Shown: positions 9,901-18,721 of the stretch, one piece after another | How the letters are laid out: every line of letters starts with the position of its first letter | How positions within the stretch are numbered: position 1 is the stretch's first letter | From: an uncultured Bacteroidales bacterium | GTDB lineage: Bacteria > Bacteroidota > Bacteroidia > Bacteroidales > Bacteroidaceae | Assembly (NCBI GenBank): GCA_945787885.1 | Contig: CALZJF010000007.1 | Location: forward strand, 25,424 to 89,423 | Direction of reading: 5' to 3' | Length of the DNA stretch: 64,000 nucleotides | Program-made: the position numbers and the translations under genes | Notes under the pieces: generated by a model | The model's input: only the letters and a program-made list of their open reading frames with translations | The model's database searches: none | Told to the model about the DNA's origin: nothing

Positions 9901-10068
9901 TGCTCCCGTGAGAGGCTCTCCCGAAGCATCTACTACAGTACCCTTGCAGGGACTTTTCTGCTGTGTGACTGCATAGGTTTCCACCGGTGCAGTTTCTGCC
10001 ATGGCGAAGCCTGAAGGAAGGCCCATCAAAAGCAGCATCAGACTGACTGACTTGAAACGTTTTTGCAT
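6982..10068 (-). CDS. susC: SusC-like TonB-dependent outer-membrane oligosaccharide importer
   Basis: TonB-dependent receptor that imports malto-oligosaccharides in complex with SusD. A signal peptide (about 1-24) precedes a carboxypeptidase-regulatory-like beta domain (41-110, KGTVVDASGEPLTGASVIVKG type), a conserved stretch VVIGYGVAKKNDLSGSV (about 120-136), and the plug domain ending in the SusC signature SRGSNGVIIITTKKG (about 238-252). The rest is a long barrel ending in a C-terminal phenylalanine (QLGLNVNF), as expected for assembly by BamA. There is no STN domain, so signalling through an anti-sigma factor is not expected. 1028 residues is normal for the family. Confidence 0.96.
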   Translation of the reverse strand: MQKRFKSVSLMLLLMGLPSGFAMAETAPVETYAVTQQKSPCKGTVVDASGEPLTGASVIVKGTTNGAMVDAEGHFSLNAVKPGAILRITFIGYDPQEVRWDGEPVEVILQEMANNLGEAVVIGYGVAKKNDLSGSVVAIKPDEKNHGLITNAQDMIQGKIAGVSVINGGGAPGEGATIRVRGGSSLTASNDPLIVIDGLAMDNDKRKGSSNILSSINPQDIESFTVLKDASATAIYGSRGSNGVIIITTKKGRTGQAPRVSYNGTFGVSMNLKQLDVMNAAEYRNFIKSYYGEESTAYSLLGNSNTNWQDEIYQTALTHEHGLTLTGGLKNMPYRVSLGYYGQEGVLKTSDYERYSASVSLNPTFFDEHLKFNFNGRVMHGYTRWANTDAIGAATHMDPTQPVYARDDAKYAGEASRWDNLGGYFEWLNSGSSYNDPNWPDAHDSNTTGNPVSFLYNKENVGKTNTFIGNAEMDYQFHGFEDLRFHVNGSVEYNNGRITNWSNPYSYAGCYKGWNEWEKEKRYNLMYSAYLQYFKDFNDNHHFDIMGGFEWSRKHYEGDGFGYAQTPIYDASGSLTGYEQVDTKGKPWEGESYLASVFGRANYVLLDRYIFTATVRYDGSSRFSTGNKWGLFPSAAFAWRIKDEKFLKNVDWVSELKLRLGYGQTGQQDGIGNYTYFASYNTNAVADSYYPAMGNGGLYRPDAYNAKLTWETTTTYNVGLDFGIINNKLFGSVDAYLRKTTDLINSVYVAGLSNFKNKVTGNVGDMENKGVEVSLTYRPIQKNGWFWEISANATYNHNEITKTAGGQIIKTGGISSGTGGECQAHAEGHPRSSFYVYQQVYDENGHAVEGVYVDRNADGQITDDDRYFYKSPDAPWQAGLSTKLQYKNWDLGIGLRGSWGNYVFNDVEASFCNLSKTFDSSFAYNGYNKNTLKDAVALNWVTYDNVLSDYFVQNASFVRLDNITLGYTFENFLAAGKYKGMSGRIYAAATNIATFSKYKGLDPEVSGGIDNNLYPRPFTIQLGLNVNF

Positions 10069-10133
10069 AAAATTGGATATCTTTTGATATTGTGTTTCTC
10101 AATGTTTGCGAAGGCTCTTTCCTAAAGTGCCTG

Positions 10134-12426
<2,293 letters not shown>

Positions 12427-12535
12427 GCAAATTAACAGCGGAGCGAGAAGTCCTCAGAGCTTGTCCTTGCGAAACTTAGGCATACCCTTGTATCCTTTAT
12501 CCTATATTTTTTCGCACTTCTTGCTTTTTCGACTG

Positions 12536-12543
12536 CAAAATTA
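12536..12543 (-). promoter_or_regulatory. Putative -7 box for the sus operon
   Basis: On the minus strand this reads TAATTTTG, a full match to the Bacteroides -7 consensus TAnnTTTG, about 230 nt upstream of susB. The region above it is AT-rich. No -33 TTTG stands at the ideal spacing; the nearest is about 25 nt away (12569-12572). Other -7 matches on the same strand are at 12654-12661 (TATTTTTG) and 12673-12680 (TACCTTTG). Confidence 0.5.
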
Positions 12544-12990
12544 CGACATTACTGCTATATTTATATATCAAAAGGATGAAAATATAAACAATAGAGCATC
12601 GCGGAATCATTTATCATGCTCTGTTTCAGCATCTTACTGATTACAAAACAGATGCAAAAATATAACTTCCTGCAAAGGTATTTGCCATATAAATTTCACA
12701 TTTCAGATGTTTTCACGCACCATCTTTCCTCATTCTGCCCTATCCGGATGCCAACGACCTCACGCTTCTGCCACCTCGTCTTTCACTTCTCGCCACGCCT
12801 CATTTACATCTTTTTCATATCTCACAGCGATTAAGCCTGAATATACAGCGTGTATATTTGATGTTAATTACCTGAAGGGGAAAAATATACAGGTAAAGCT
12901 GAAAATTGATACACCACGGGGCACACTCATGCAGAACACAGCGAAATCAGCATGCCGCTGAGAATGAAAATTCAGAACTTTGCGCCCTCA
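12544..12990. other. AT-rich gene-free stretch upstream of the sus operon
   Basis: No frame here has coding character. The stretch carries two further minus-strand -7 box matches (see the promoter entry), which could be alternative sus promoters. No susR-like regulator gene is present. Confidence 0.6.
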
Positions 12991-13155
12991 TCTTCAGAAC
13001 TTCATGCCACCTTCTTCAGAGCTTTACACCACCTCCTTCTGAGCTTTATGCCACCTTCTACTGAGCTTCATGCCACCTTCTTCAGAGCTTCACACCACCC
13101 CCTACTGAACTTCATGCCACCTTCTACTGAGCTTCATGCCACCTCATACTGAGCT
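12991..13155. repeat. Direct-repeat array, 22-bp period, seven units plus a partial
   Basis: Seven consecutive 22-bp units start at 12991, 13013, 13035, 13057, 13079, 13101 and 13123. Core variants are ACTGAGCTTCATGCCACCT and TTCAGAGCTTCACACCACC; units four and seven are identical over the full 22 bp. A degenerate unit precedes it and a partial unit follows. There are no spacers, so it is not a CRISPR. A 66-codon frame crosses it, but 22 is not a multiple of three and the frame has no start context, so it is not treated as a gene. Confidence 0.9.
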
Positions 13156-13165
13156 ACTGCTTTCC

Positions 13166-13253
13166 ATGTGGCCACTTTCCAGCTTCAAGTGGCCATTTCC
13201 AACCGCAAGAATGGCCATTTCCAACCGCAAGGCAATCACTCAGAGGCGAAATT
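13166..13253. repeat. Second 22-bp-period array, four units
   Basis: Units start at 13166, 13188, 13210 and 13232. The second and third are nearly identical (core TGGCCATTTCCAACCGCAAG), the first is similar (GTGGCCACTTTCCAGCTTCA), and the fourth (ATCACTCAGAGGCGAAAT) matches the array units near 35,560 and 44,410. The period equals that of the preceding array although the sequence differs. Confidence 0.8.
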
Positions 13254-13300
13254 CGACTACAAACCGATGAGCACAACTACACAACCGGGCAGGACAAAGC

Positions 13301-13334
13301 CAAAAAAAAGGAGGCCTGAATGCTACAGGTCTCC
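13301..13334 (-). terminator. Rho-independent terminator of the acyl-CoA dehydrogenase operon
   Basis: GGAGGCCTG (13310-13318) pairs with CAGGTCTCC (13326-13334) around a 7-nt loop, one mismatch, and the minus-strand transcript then has a U-run from the A-run at 13302-13309. A second small hairpin ATTGGGC/GCCCAAT (13349-13365) sits just before it, next to the gene's stop codon. Confidence 0.85.
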
Positions 13335-13375
13335 TTTATCCATATCATATTGGGCTCAGCCCAATGCTGCGGCGA

Positions 13376-15097
13376 CTACTTGCGATAATCTTCCACGTCA
13401 GCGGGCGTGAGGTGCATGATGTAGTGATAGTGCTTGCGCACTTCGGCATCGGCGTAGTTCATGAAAACGTGCGCACTCTTCTCGAAGAGCTCGGGCTGCT
13501 GCGTCGCATTATACTGGAGCAGATGGCCCATGATGCTGTAGGCAGCCATCTCGTAAAGATGGCGTGCGCAGAGGTCGAGATAATCCTGGTTGCCAGCCTC
13601 CTTGGCGCGGGCAGTAGCCTCCTCAAGCATGTCTGCCATCTTCGCGCTGCGCTCCTGCAAGGGCTTCATGGCCTCGCTGACGGGCTGAGCCTCCATCTCC
13701 CGACATTGTGCGAGATAGGAGCCGTTCGTCACATAGCGAATGCCAGCCACCACCTGCAACTGCGTCGTGCCCTCATAGATGCTCGTGATGCGGGCATCGC
13801 GATAGTAACGCTGGCAGGCATATTCCATCATGAAACCGCTGCCGCCGTGAATCTGTATGCAGTCGTAGGCGTTCTGGTTGCAGAACTCGGAGTTCATTCC
13901 CTTTGCCAGGGGAGTGAGGGAGTCGGCCAGTTTTGCATACTTCTTCTGCTCGGCGCGCTCCTCAGCGGTGAGCTTTTCGCCGGCAGCCTTGCGCTCGCGC
14001 TCAATATCGTCGAGTGCCTTATAGACATCCACATAGCGTGCCGTCTGGTAGAGCAGTGCGCGGCCCGCATCGAGCTTTGCCTTCATCAGGCTGAGCATAT
14101 CATAAACTGCGGGGAACTGCACGATGGCCTTGCCAAACTGCTCGCGGTCTTGGGCATACGCCAATGCCTCGTCGTAGCAAGCCTGACTGATGCCGACGCT
14201 CTGGGCAGCAATGCCCAGGCGCGCACCATTCATCAGTGCCATGACGTATTTAATCAGTCCCATACGCGTAGAGCCCACCAGCTCGGCGCGCGCATTCTTA
14301 TAAGTCAGCTCGCAGGTGGGGCTGCCGTGGATGCCGAGCTTATGCTCAATGCGGCGCACATCGACGCCGCCATCGCGCTTATCGTAGATGAACATCGAGA
14401 GTCCGCGGCCATCCTTCGTGCCTTCTTCCGAACGGGCGAGGACGAGGTGGAGGTCGGCATCACCATTGGTGATGAAGCGCTTCACGCCATTCAGCAGCCA
14501 GCAGCCCTGCTCCTCGGAATACGTAGCTCTCAGCTGCACGCTCTGGAGGTCAGAGCCAGCATCGGGCTCGGTGAGGTCCATGCTCATTGTCTCGCCCTGG
14601 CAGATGCGGGGAATAAAACGGCGGTGCTGGTCTTCGCTGCCAAACTCATAGAGCGTCTCTATGCAATCTTGCAGACTCCAGATATTGCCGAAGCCCGCAT
14701 CCTTGTGGGCGACGATTTCGGCACACATGGTATAGGGGGTGATGGGGAAATTGAGTCCTTCATACTGGCGGGGCATGGTCATGCCGTTCATGCCCGCCTT
14801 CACCATAGCCTCCAGATTGCGCTCGGTGCCGCTGGCGTAGCGCACGCGGTGGCCTTCATGGTGAGGGCCTTCCACATCTACGCCCTCTGCATTCTCAGCG
14901 ATGGTGGTAGCGGTGATGTCGCCAACGATGCCAAGTACGCGGTCGTACGAGTCCATGGCATCCTCAAATGTTTCGGGAGCATAGTCATATTGGTCCTTGT
15001 CGCGGAAGTTGCGCTCCTTGAGCTCAACGATGCGCTGCATCAAGGGATGGTTGAGCTCAAAGCGGAGCTCGGGTCTGTCAGAATAACAATTTGCCAT
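13376..15097 (-). CDS. Acyl-CoA dehydrogenase (ETF-linked)
   Basis: FAD flavoprotein that oxidises an acyl-CoA to the 2-enoyl-CoA and passes electrons to the electron-transfer flavoprotein encoded upstream. The start at 15097 (MANCYSDRPELRFELNHPLM) is where family similarity begins; an in-frame ATG 63 nt earlier adds unrelated residues. Visible are the N-terminal helical domain, the middle beta domain (MSMDLTEPDAGSD and WLLNGVKRFITNGDAD), the C-terminal helical domain with IQIHGGSGFMMEYACQRYYRDARI and the YEGTTQLQ segment that carries the catalytic glutamate, and an extra C-terminal domain of about 130 residues common in long Bacteroidetes homologues. It lies 75 nt after etfA in the etfB-etfA-acd order. 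The chain-length preference cannot be read from sequence. Confidence 0.92.
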   Translation of the reverse strand: MANCYSDRPELRFELNHPLMQRIVELKERNFRDKDQYDYAPETFEDAMDSYDRVLGIVGDITATTIAENAEGVDVEGPHHEGHRVRYASGTERNLEAMVKAGMNGMTMPRQYEGLNFPITPYTMCAEIVAHKDAGFGNIWSLQDCIETLYEFGSEDQHRRFIPRICQGETMSMDLTEPDAGSDLQSVQLRATYSEEQGCWLLNGVKRFITNGDADLHLVLARSEEGTKDGRGLSMFIYDKRDGGVDVRRIEHKLGIHGSPTCELTYKNARAELVGSTRMGLIKYVMALMNGARLGIAAQSVGISQACYDEALAYAQDREQFGKAIVQFPAVYDMLSLMKAKLDAGRALLYQTARYVDVYKALDDIERERKAAGEKLTAEERAEQKKYAKLADSLTPLAKGMNSEFCNQNAYDCIQIHGGSGFMMEYACQRYYRDARITSIYEGTTQLQVVAGIRYVTNGSYLAQCREMEAQPVSEAMKPLQERSAKMADMLEEATARAKEAGNQDYLDLCARHLYEMAAYSIMGHLLQYNATQQPELFEKSAHVFMNYADAEVRKHYHYIMHLTPADVEDYRK

Positions 15098-15172
15098 TGT
15101 AAGGGAATACTTTGAAGAGGGGGAAAGAATGTTTGCAGAGTAACTTTGCGCAGATATCATGCACGCCCAAAA

Positions 15173-16192
15173 TCACTGAGCCTCCCGATAATATTTAATC
15201 ATCTTGGGCACCACTTCTTCCACGCTGCCCGTAATAACATAGTCTGCCAGCTGATTGATGGGGGCGTTGGGGTCGGTATTGACTGAGATGACGATGCCGC
15301 TCTCCTTCATTCCCGCCACATGCTGGATGGCACCGCTGATGCCGCAGGCGATATAGACCTTCGGACGCACGGTGACTCCCGTCTGGCCTATCTGCAAATC
15401 GTGCTCGCAGAAGCCGGCATCCACTGCGGCACGGCTGGCACCAACCTCGCCATGCAGCTCCTTTGCCAGTTTGCGGAGCAGGTCGAAACCTTCCTTCGAG
15501 CCCACGCCGTAGCCTCCTGCCACAACGATGGGGGCACCTTTCAGATTGTTCTTCGCCTTTTCTACATGACGCTCCAAGACCTTCACGACGAAATCAGTGG
15601 TATCGACGTATTTCGACACATCTTCATACACCACTTCGCCGGGATAGTTGGCATCGAGCACTTCCGCCTTCATCACGCCGGAGCGTACGGTGGCCATCTG
15701 CGGGCGGTGCTCCGGATTGACAATGGTAGCGACGATATTGCCGCCGAAGGCAGGACGAATCTGATAGAGGAGATTTTCATAGACCTTGCCGGCACGCTTA
15801 TCCTCATACGAACCGATTTCAAGGGCAGTGCAGTCTGCCGTCAGGCCACTCATGTGGGCAGAACTTACGCGCGGACCGAGATCGCGGCCAATGACGGTGG
15901 CTCCCATCAGGCAGATCTGGGGATGTTCTGCCTCAAAGAGTTTCACGAGGATGCTGGTGTGGGGCTTAGAGGTGTAGGGGAAAAGACCTTCAGCATCGAA
16001 GACATGGAGCTTATCGACACCATAAGGCAGAATCTGACGCTCTACCTCGCCCTTAATGCCAGTGCCGCAAACGACGGCTTCCAGCTGAACGCCAAGCTCA
16101 TTGGCGAGTTTGCGACCCTTCGTCAGCAGTTCAAAACTTACTTCCTCAACGGTCGTCTTGTCTATTTCGCAATATACAAATACGTTATTCAT
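15173..16192 (-). CDS. etfA: Electron transfer flavoprotein alpha subunit
   Basis: Alpha subunit of ETF, which takes electrons from the acyl-CoA dehydrogenase. 339 residues. The C-terminal FAD-binding domain is clear: GGYGVGSKEGFDLLRKLA, then EVGASRAAVDAGFCEHDLQIGQTG and IACGISGAIQHVAGM, and SVNTDPNAPINQLADYVITG near the end. The N-terminal half has the Rossmann-like ETF fold (GHTSI-type segment SKPHTSILVKLFEA). It follows etfB by 29 nt. Whether this ETF only carries electrons or supports bifurcation with NADH cannot be settled by reading. Confidence 0.95.
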   Translation of the reverse strand: MNNVFVYCEIDKTTVEEVSFELLTKGRKLANELGVQLEAVVCGTGIKGEVERQILPYGVDKLHVFDAEGLFPYTSKPHTSILVKLFEAEHPQICLMGATVIGRDLGPRVSSAHMSGLTADCTALEIGSYEDKRAGKVYENLLYQIRPAFGGNIVATIVNPEHRPQMATVRSGVMKAEVLDANYPGEVVYEDVSKYVDTTDFVVKVLERHVEKAKNNLKGAPIVVAGGYGVGSKEGFDLLRKLAKELHGEVGASRAAVDAGFCEHDLQIGQTGVTVRPKVYIACGISGAIQHVAGMKESGIVISVNTDPNAPINQLADYVITGSVEEVVPKMIKYYREAQ

Positions 16193-16221
16193 AATGTTGT
16201 TGTGCTATTTACCAGATGCTT

Positions 16222-17067
16222 TTATCCGATAGTATGACTGGCAAGCAGTTCAGCCATGAGTTGTTTAATCTCTGCATCATCAGCAGAAAGCCGTTTGCTC
16301 TCCTTGGCCTTGAAGACAATGTTCTGCACGGCCTTCACCTTGGTGGGCGAGCCTGCAAGGCCACACTGCGCGAGGTCGGCATCAATGTCAGCCGCACCCC
16401 ACTGGGTGATGGTCCAGCGTGCGCCCTCACGATTTTCGGCGGGGGCGGCAGCTTTCTTGAATTTCATCACACGCTTTGCGTTCTGCGGACGGCAGGCAGG
16501 GGCACTACCCGTGATGGTGAGCATACAGGGCAGGGGAGCTTCCACCTTCTCCACACCACCGTCGATGCGGCGCGTGACGGTGATCTTGCGGCAGTCTTCG
16601 CAGACGCTGTCGATGCTCTCTACGTAGGTCACCTGATCGAGGTCGAGTTTCTGCGCCACCTGCGGTCCCACCTGTGCGGTATCGCCGTCTATGGCCTGAC
16701 GGCCACCAATAATCAGGTCAGGAATGCCTATCTTGCGGATGGCCATGGAGAGGGCGTAGCTCGTAGCAAGGGTGTCGGCACCACCAAGGGCACGGTCGGT
16801 GAGGAGGACAGCATCGTCGGCACCACGATAGAGGGCATCGCGGAGCACATCGGCAGCCTTGGGAAGACCCATGGTCAGCACAGTGATGGTGGAACCGGGG
16901 AACTGTTCCTTCAGACGAAGTGCCTGCTCCAAAGCGTTGAGGTCTTCTGGATTGAAGATGGCAGGCAGTGCGCTACGATTGACGGTGCCTTCGGGGGTCA
17001 TGGCATCAGGACCAACGTTGCGCGTGTCAGGTACTTGCTTTGCAAGCACAACAATTTTCAAACTCAT
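16222..17067 (-). CDS. etfB: Electron transfer flavoprotein beta subunit
   Basis: Beta subunit partner of EtfA. 281 residues starting MSLKIVVLAKQVPDTRNVG, the normal EtfB start (K.VPD motif). The ALRLKEQFPGSTITVLTMGLPKA segment and the nucleotide-binding loop GRQAIDGDTAQVGPQVAQKL are conserved. It is the first gene of a three-gene minus-strand operon (etfB, etfA, acyl-CoA dehydrogenase). No clear TAnnTTTG box is visible just upstream. Confidence 0.95.
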   Translation of the reverse strand: MSLKIVVLAKQVPDTRNVGPDAMTPEGTVNRSALPAIFNPEDLNALEQALRLKEQFPGSTITVLTMGLPKAADVLRDALYRGADDAVLLTDRALGGADTLATSYALSMAIRKIGIPDLIIGGRQAIDGDTAQVGPQVAQKLDLDQVTYVESIDSVCEDCRKITVTRRIDGGVEKVEAPLPCMLTITGSAPACRPQNAKRVMKFKKAAAPAENREGARWTITQWGAADIDADLAQCGLAGSPTKVKAVQNIVFKAKESKRLSADDAEIKQLMAELLASHTIG

Positions 17068-17130
17068 AAATGGGGTATATATGATTTAGATGATATCCTT
17101 TTGGTGTTCAAGATTGCGTTTTGGCCAAAG

Positions 17131-17200
17131 CTAACCCAGGGTGTCGCTCGTTTTCACTCGCTTGCCCTGGGCTACGATGTATTGCCCCTGCGGGGGCGCA
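17131..17200. repeat. Double-hairpin intergenic sequence
   Basis: CCCAGGG (17135-17141) pairs with CCCTGGG (17165-17171), followed by GCCCC (17184-17188) pairing with GGGGC (17193-17197). The layout, a CCCAGGGTGTCGCTCG arm, a CCCTGGGCTACGATGT arm and then a GCCCC/GGGGC hairpin, resembles a sequence I recall as recurring between genes in Bacteroidales genomes; only one copy is present here, so repeat status is recall and not shown by this window. It may end the nagA transcript. Confidence 0.45.
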
Positions 17201-17261
17201 TGACCATTCGTCACATTGTACTACCGTGAGAGGTGGCAGCTACACCACCCTACTCTGCACA

Positions 17262-18425
17262 TCAAGCCTCGGCGCAGAAGTCGCAACGAACGACGTTGCC
17301 ATTCTGCATGACGAACTTCAGCTGCTGCTCGTCGTCGAACATGATGATGTCAGCATCCTTGCCGCGCTCCAACGAACCCTTGCGGTCATAAATGCCCATA
17401 ATCTTTGCGGGAGTTTCGCTAATCATGCGGCATGCGACATCCATGGGGAAGCCCGCCATCTGCACTGCCGTGCGGACGAGGCGGTCCATCGTGGCGATGC
17501 TGCCTGCCAGCGCGCTGCGGTCAGCCAGTTTGCACACACCGTCTTCGATGATTTCATTGTCGTTGAAGGTGCGTGTAGCATTGCTTCCCGCCACGGCGAG
17601 CGAGTCGGTGCAGAGACACATGTGGCGCACGCCCTTCGAATTGAAAATCTGCCGCATCACCACGGGGGGCACATGGATGCCGTCGGCAATCACCTCAACG
17701 GTGAAATCGGGAATGGCATAGACGGCCTCCACGACGCCTGCCACCTTGTATTCGCGGTTCTTGTGCAGGCTGCTCATGGCGTTGGTGAAGTGGGTGGCAT
17801 GGCGTGCGCCGGCCTTATAGGCCATTTCCACATCCTCCGGTGCTCCGGCGGTGTGGCCGATGCAGGGCGTACAGCCGTTTGCCACACAGGCCTCGATGAA
17901 CTCTTTCGCTCCCGGCAACTCGGGTGCCACATCCCAGCGCTTGATGACACCGCTGGCAAGCAGACGGTTATAATCCTCAGGGATAGGGGGCGTGATGCGC
18001 TCCGGATTCTGCGCTCCCGCCATTTTGGTGGAGAAATAGGGGCCTTCGAAGTGCAGACCCATGATGGGGCTGCCAGGCTCGGCCATCAGTTTCGTGGCAA
18101 TCTTCACAGCGGCCTCATACATCGGCACGGTCGAGGTGCTGAGGGTAGGATAGATGGCGGTGGTGCCATAATGCATGTGGGTAGCCACTGCCGTACGATA
18201 AGCTTCTTCTGAATCTTCCATGAAATCGCGACCGCCGGCACCGTGGGTGTGGAGTTCGATGCCTCCGGGGACGACGTAGCAACCGTGGGCATCCACTATC
18301 TCTGCTCCGACGATGGGGAAATCCGTATTTGCAACTTCAAGGATTTTGCCGTCTTCTACAACGACACTGCCGCCTTCCGTCCAGCCCTCGGGAGTCAGGA
18401 TGCGGCCGTTTACGATTTGTTTCAT
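17262..18425 (-). CDS. nagA: N-acetylglucosamine-6-phosphate deacetylase
   Basis: Cytoplasmic metal-dependent amidohydrolase making glucosamine-6-phosphate and acetate from GlcNAc-6-P. 387 residues, normal length. Metal and catalytic motifs of the family are present: GGIELHTHGAGG (His59 and His61), LHFEGPYF with the metal-ligand glutamate, CIGHTAGAPEDV and ATHFTNAMSS with two histidine ligands, and CTDSLAVAGS with the catalytic aspartate. It stands alone: 194 nt separate its stop from etfB downstream and the plus-strand neighbour is divergent. No nagB is in the window. Its role fits use of host-glycan or cell-wall amino sugars. Confidence 0.95.
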   Translation of the reverse strand: MKQIVNGRILTPEGWTEGGSVVVEDGKILEVANTDFPIVGAEIVDAHGCYVVPGGIELHTHGAGGRDFMEDSEEAYRTAVATHMHYGTTAIYPTLSTSTVPMYEAAVKIATKLMAEPGSPIMGLHFEGPYFSTKMAGAQNPERITPPIPEDYNRLLASGVIKRWDVAPELPGAKEFIEACVANGCTPCIGHTAGAPEDVEMAYKAGARHATHFTNAMSSLHKNREYKVAGVVEAVYAIPDFTVEVIADGIHVPPVVMRQIFNSKGVRHMCLCTDSLAVAGSNATRTFNDNEIIEDGVCKLADRSALAGSIATMDRLVRTAVQMAGFPMDVACRMISETPAKIMGIYDRKGSLERGKDADIIMFDDEQQLKFVMQNGNVVRCDFCAEA

Positions 18426-18646
18426 AGTAAGCAGTATTTTAGGTCTTGTCAGTATATATTCTCGTTCGCTTCGCGCGCGCAGAAAATAAAACGTCGCGAA
18501 TCATTCAGCGCGCAAAAAAACGCGCAAAAAACGGTGTCACGCAGCCCCTGCACAGCCCGCCGGCAGCAGAGAACCTGCACCGCGCGCCACAGGCAAAGAG
18601 CGGGAGCGGGAGCGGGAAGAAGGGGCAAACTGCCACCTTCCCGCAG

Positions 18647-18654
18647 CAAAAGTA
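18647..18654 (-). promoter_or_regulatory. Putative -7 box for nagA
   Basis: Reads TACTTTTG on the minus strand, matching TAnnTTTG, 220 nt upstream of nagA. No well-spaced -33 TTTG is seen. The intergenic stretch between nagA and the divergent OmpA gene also contains a purine-rich GAGCGGGAGCGGGAGCGGGA run near 18,598-18,617. Confidence 0.4.
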
Positions 18655-18721
18655 CGATAATTTTCAAAAATTGTACGGGAAATGAGCAATAAAATGGTCA
18701 AAAATCAGTTTATTAGCTGAC

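Noticed and set aside
12952-13152. 66-codon frame across the 22-bp array as a repeat protein
   Set aside because: The unit length is not a multiple of three, there is no promoter or start context, and the peptide pattern simply mirrors the DNA repeat.
12991-13253. CRISPR array
   Set aside because: Units are contiguous with no unique spacers, are degenerate, and no cas gene is present.
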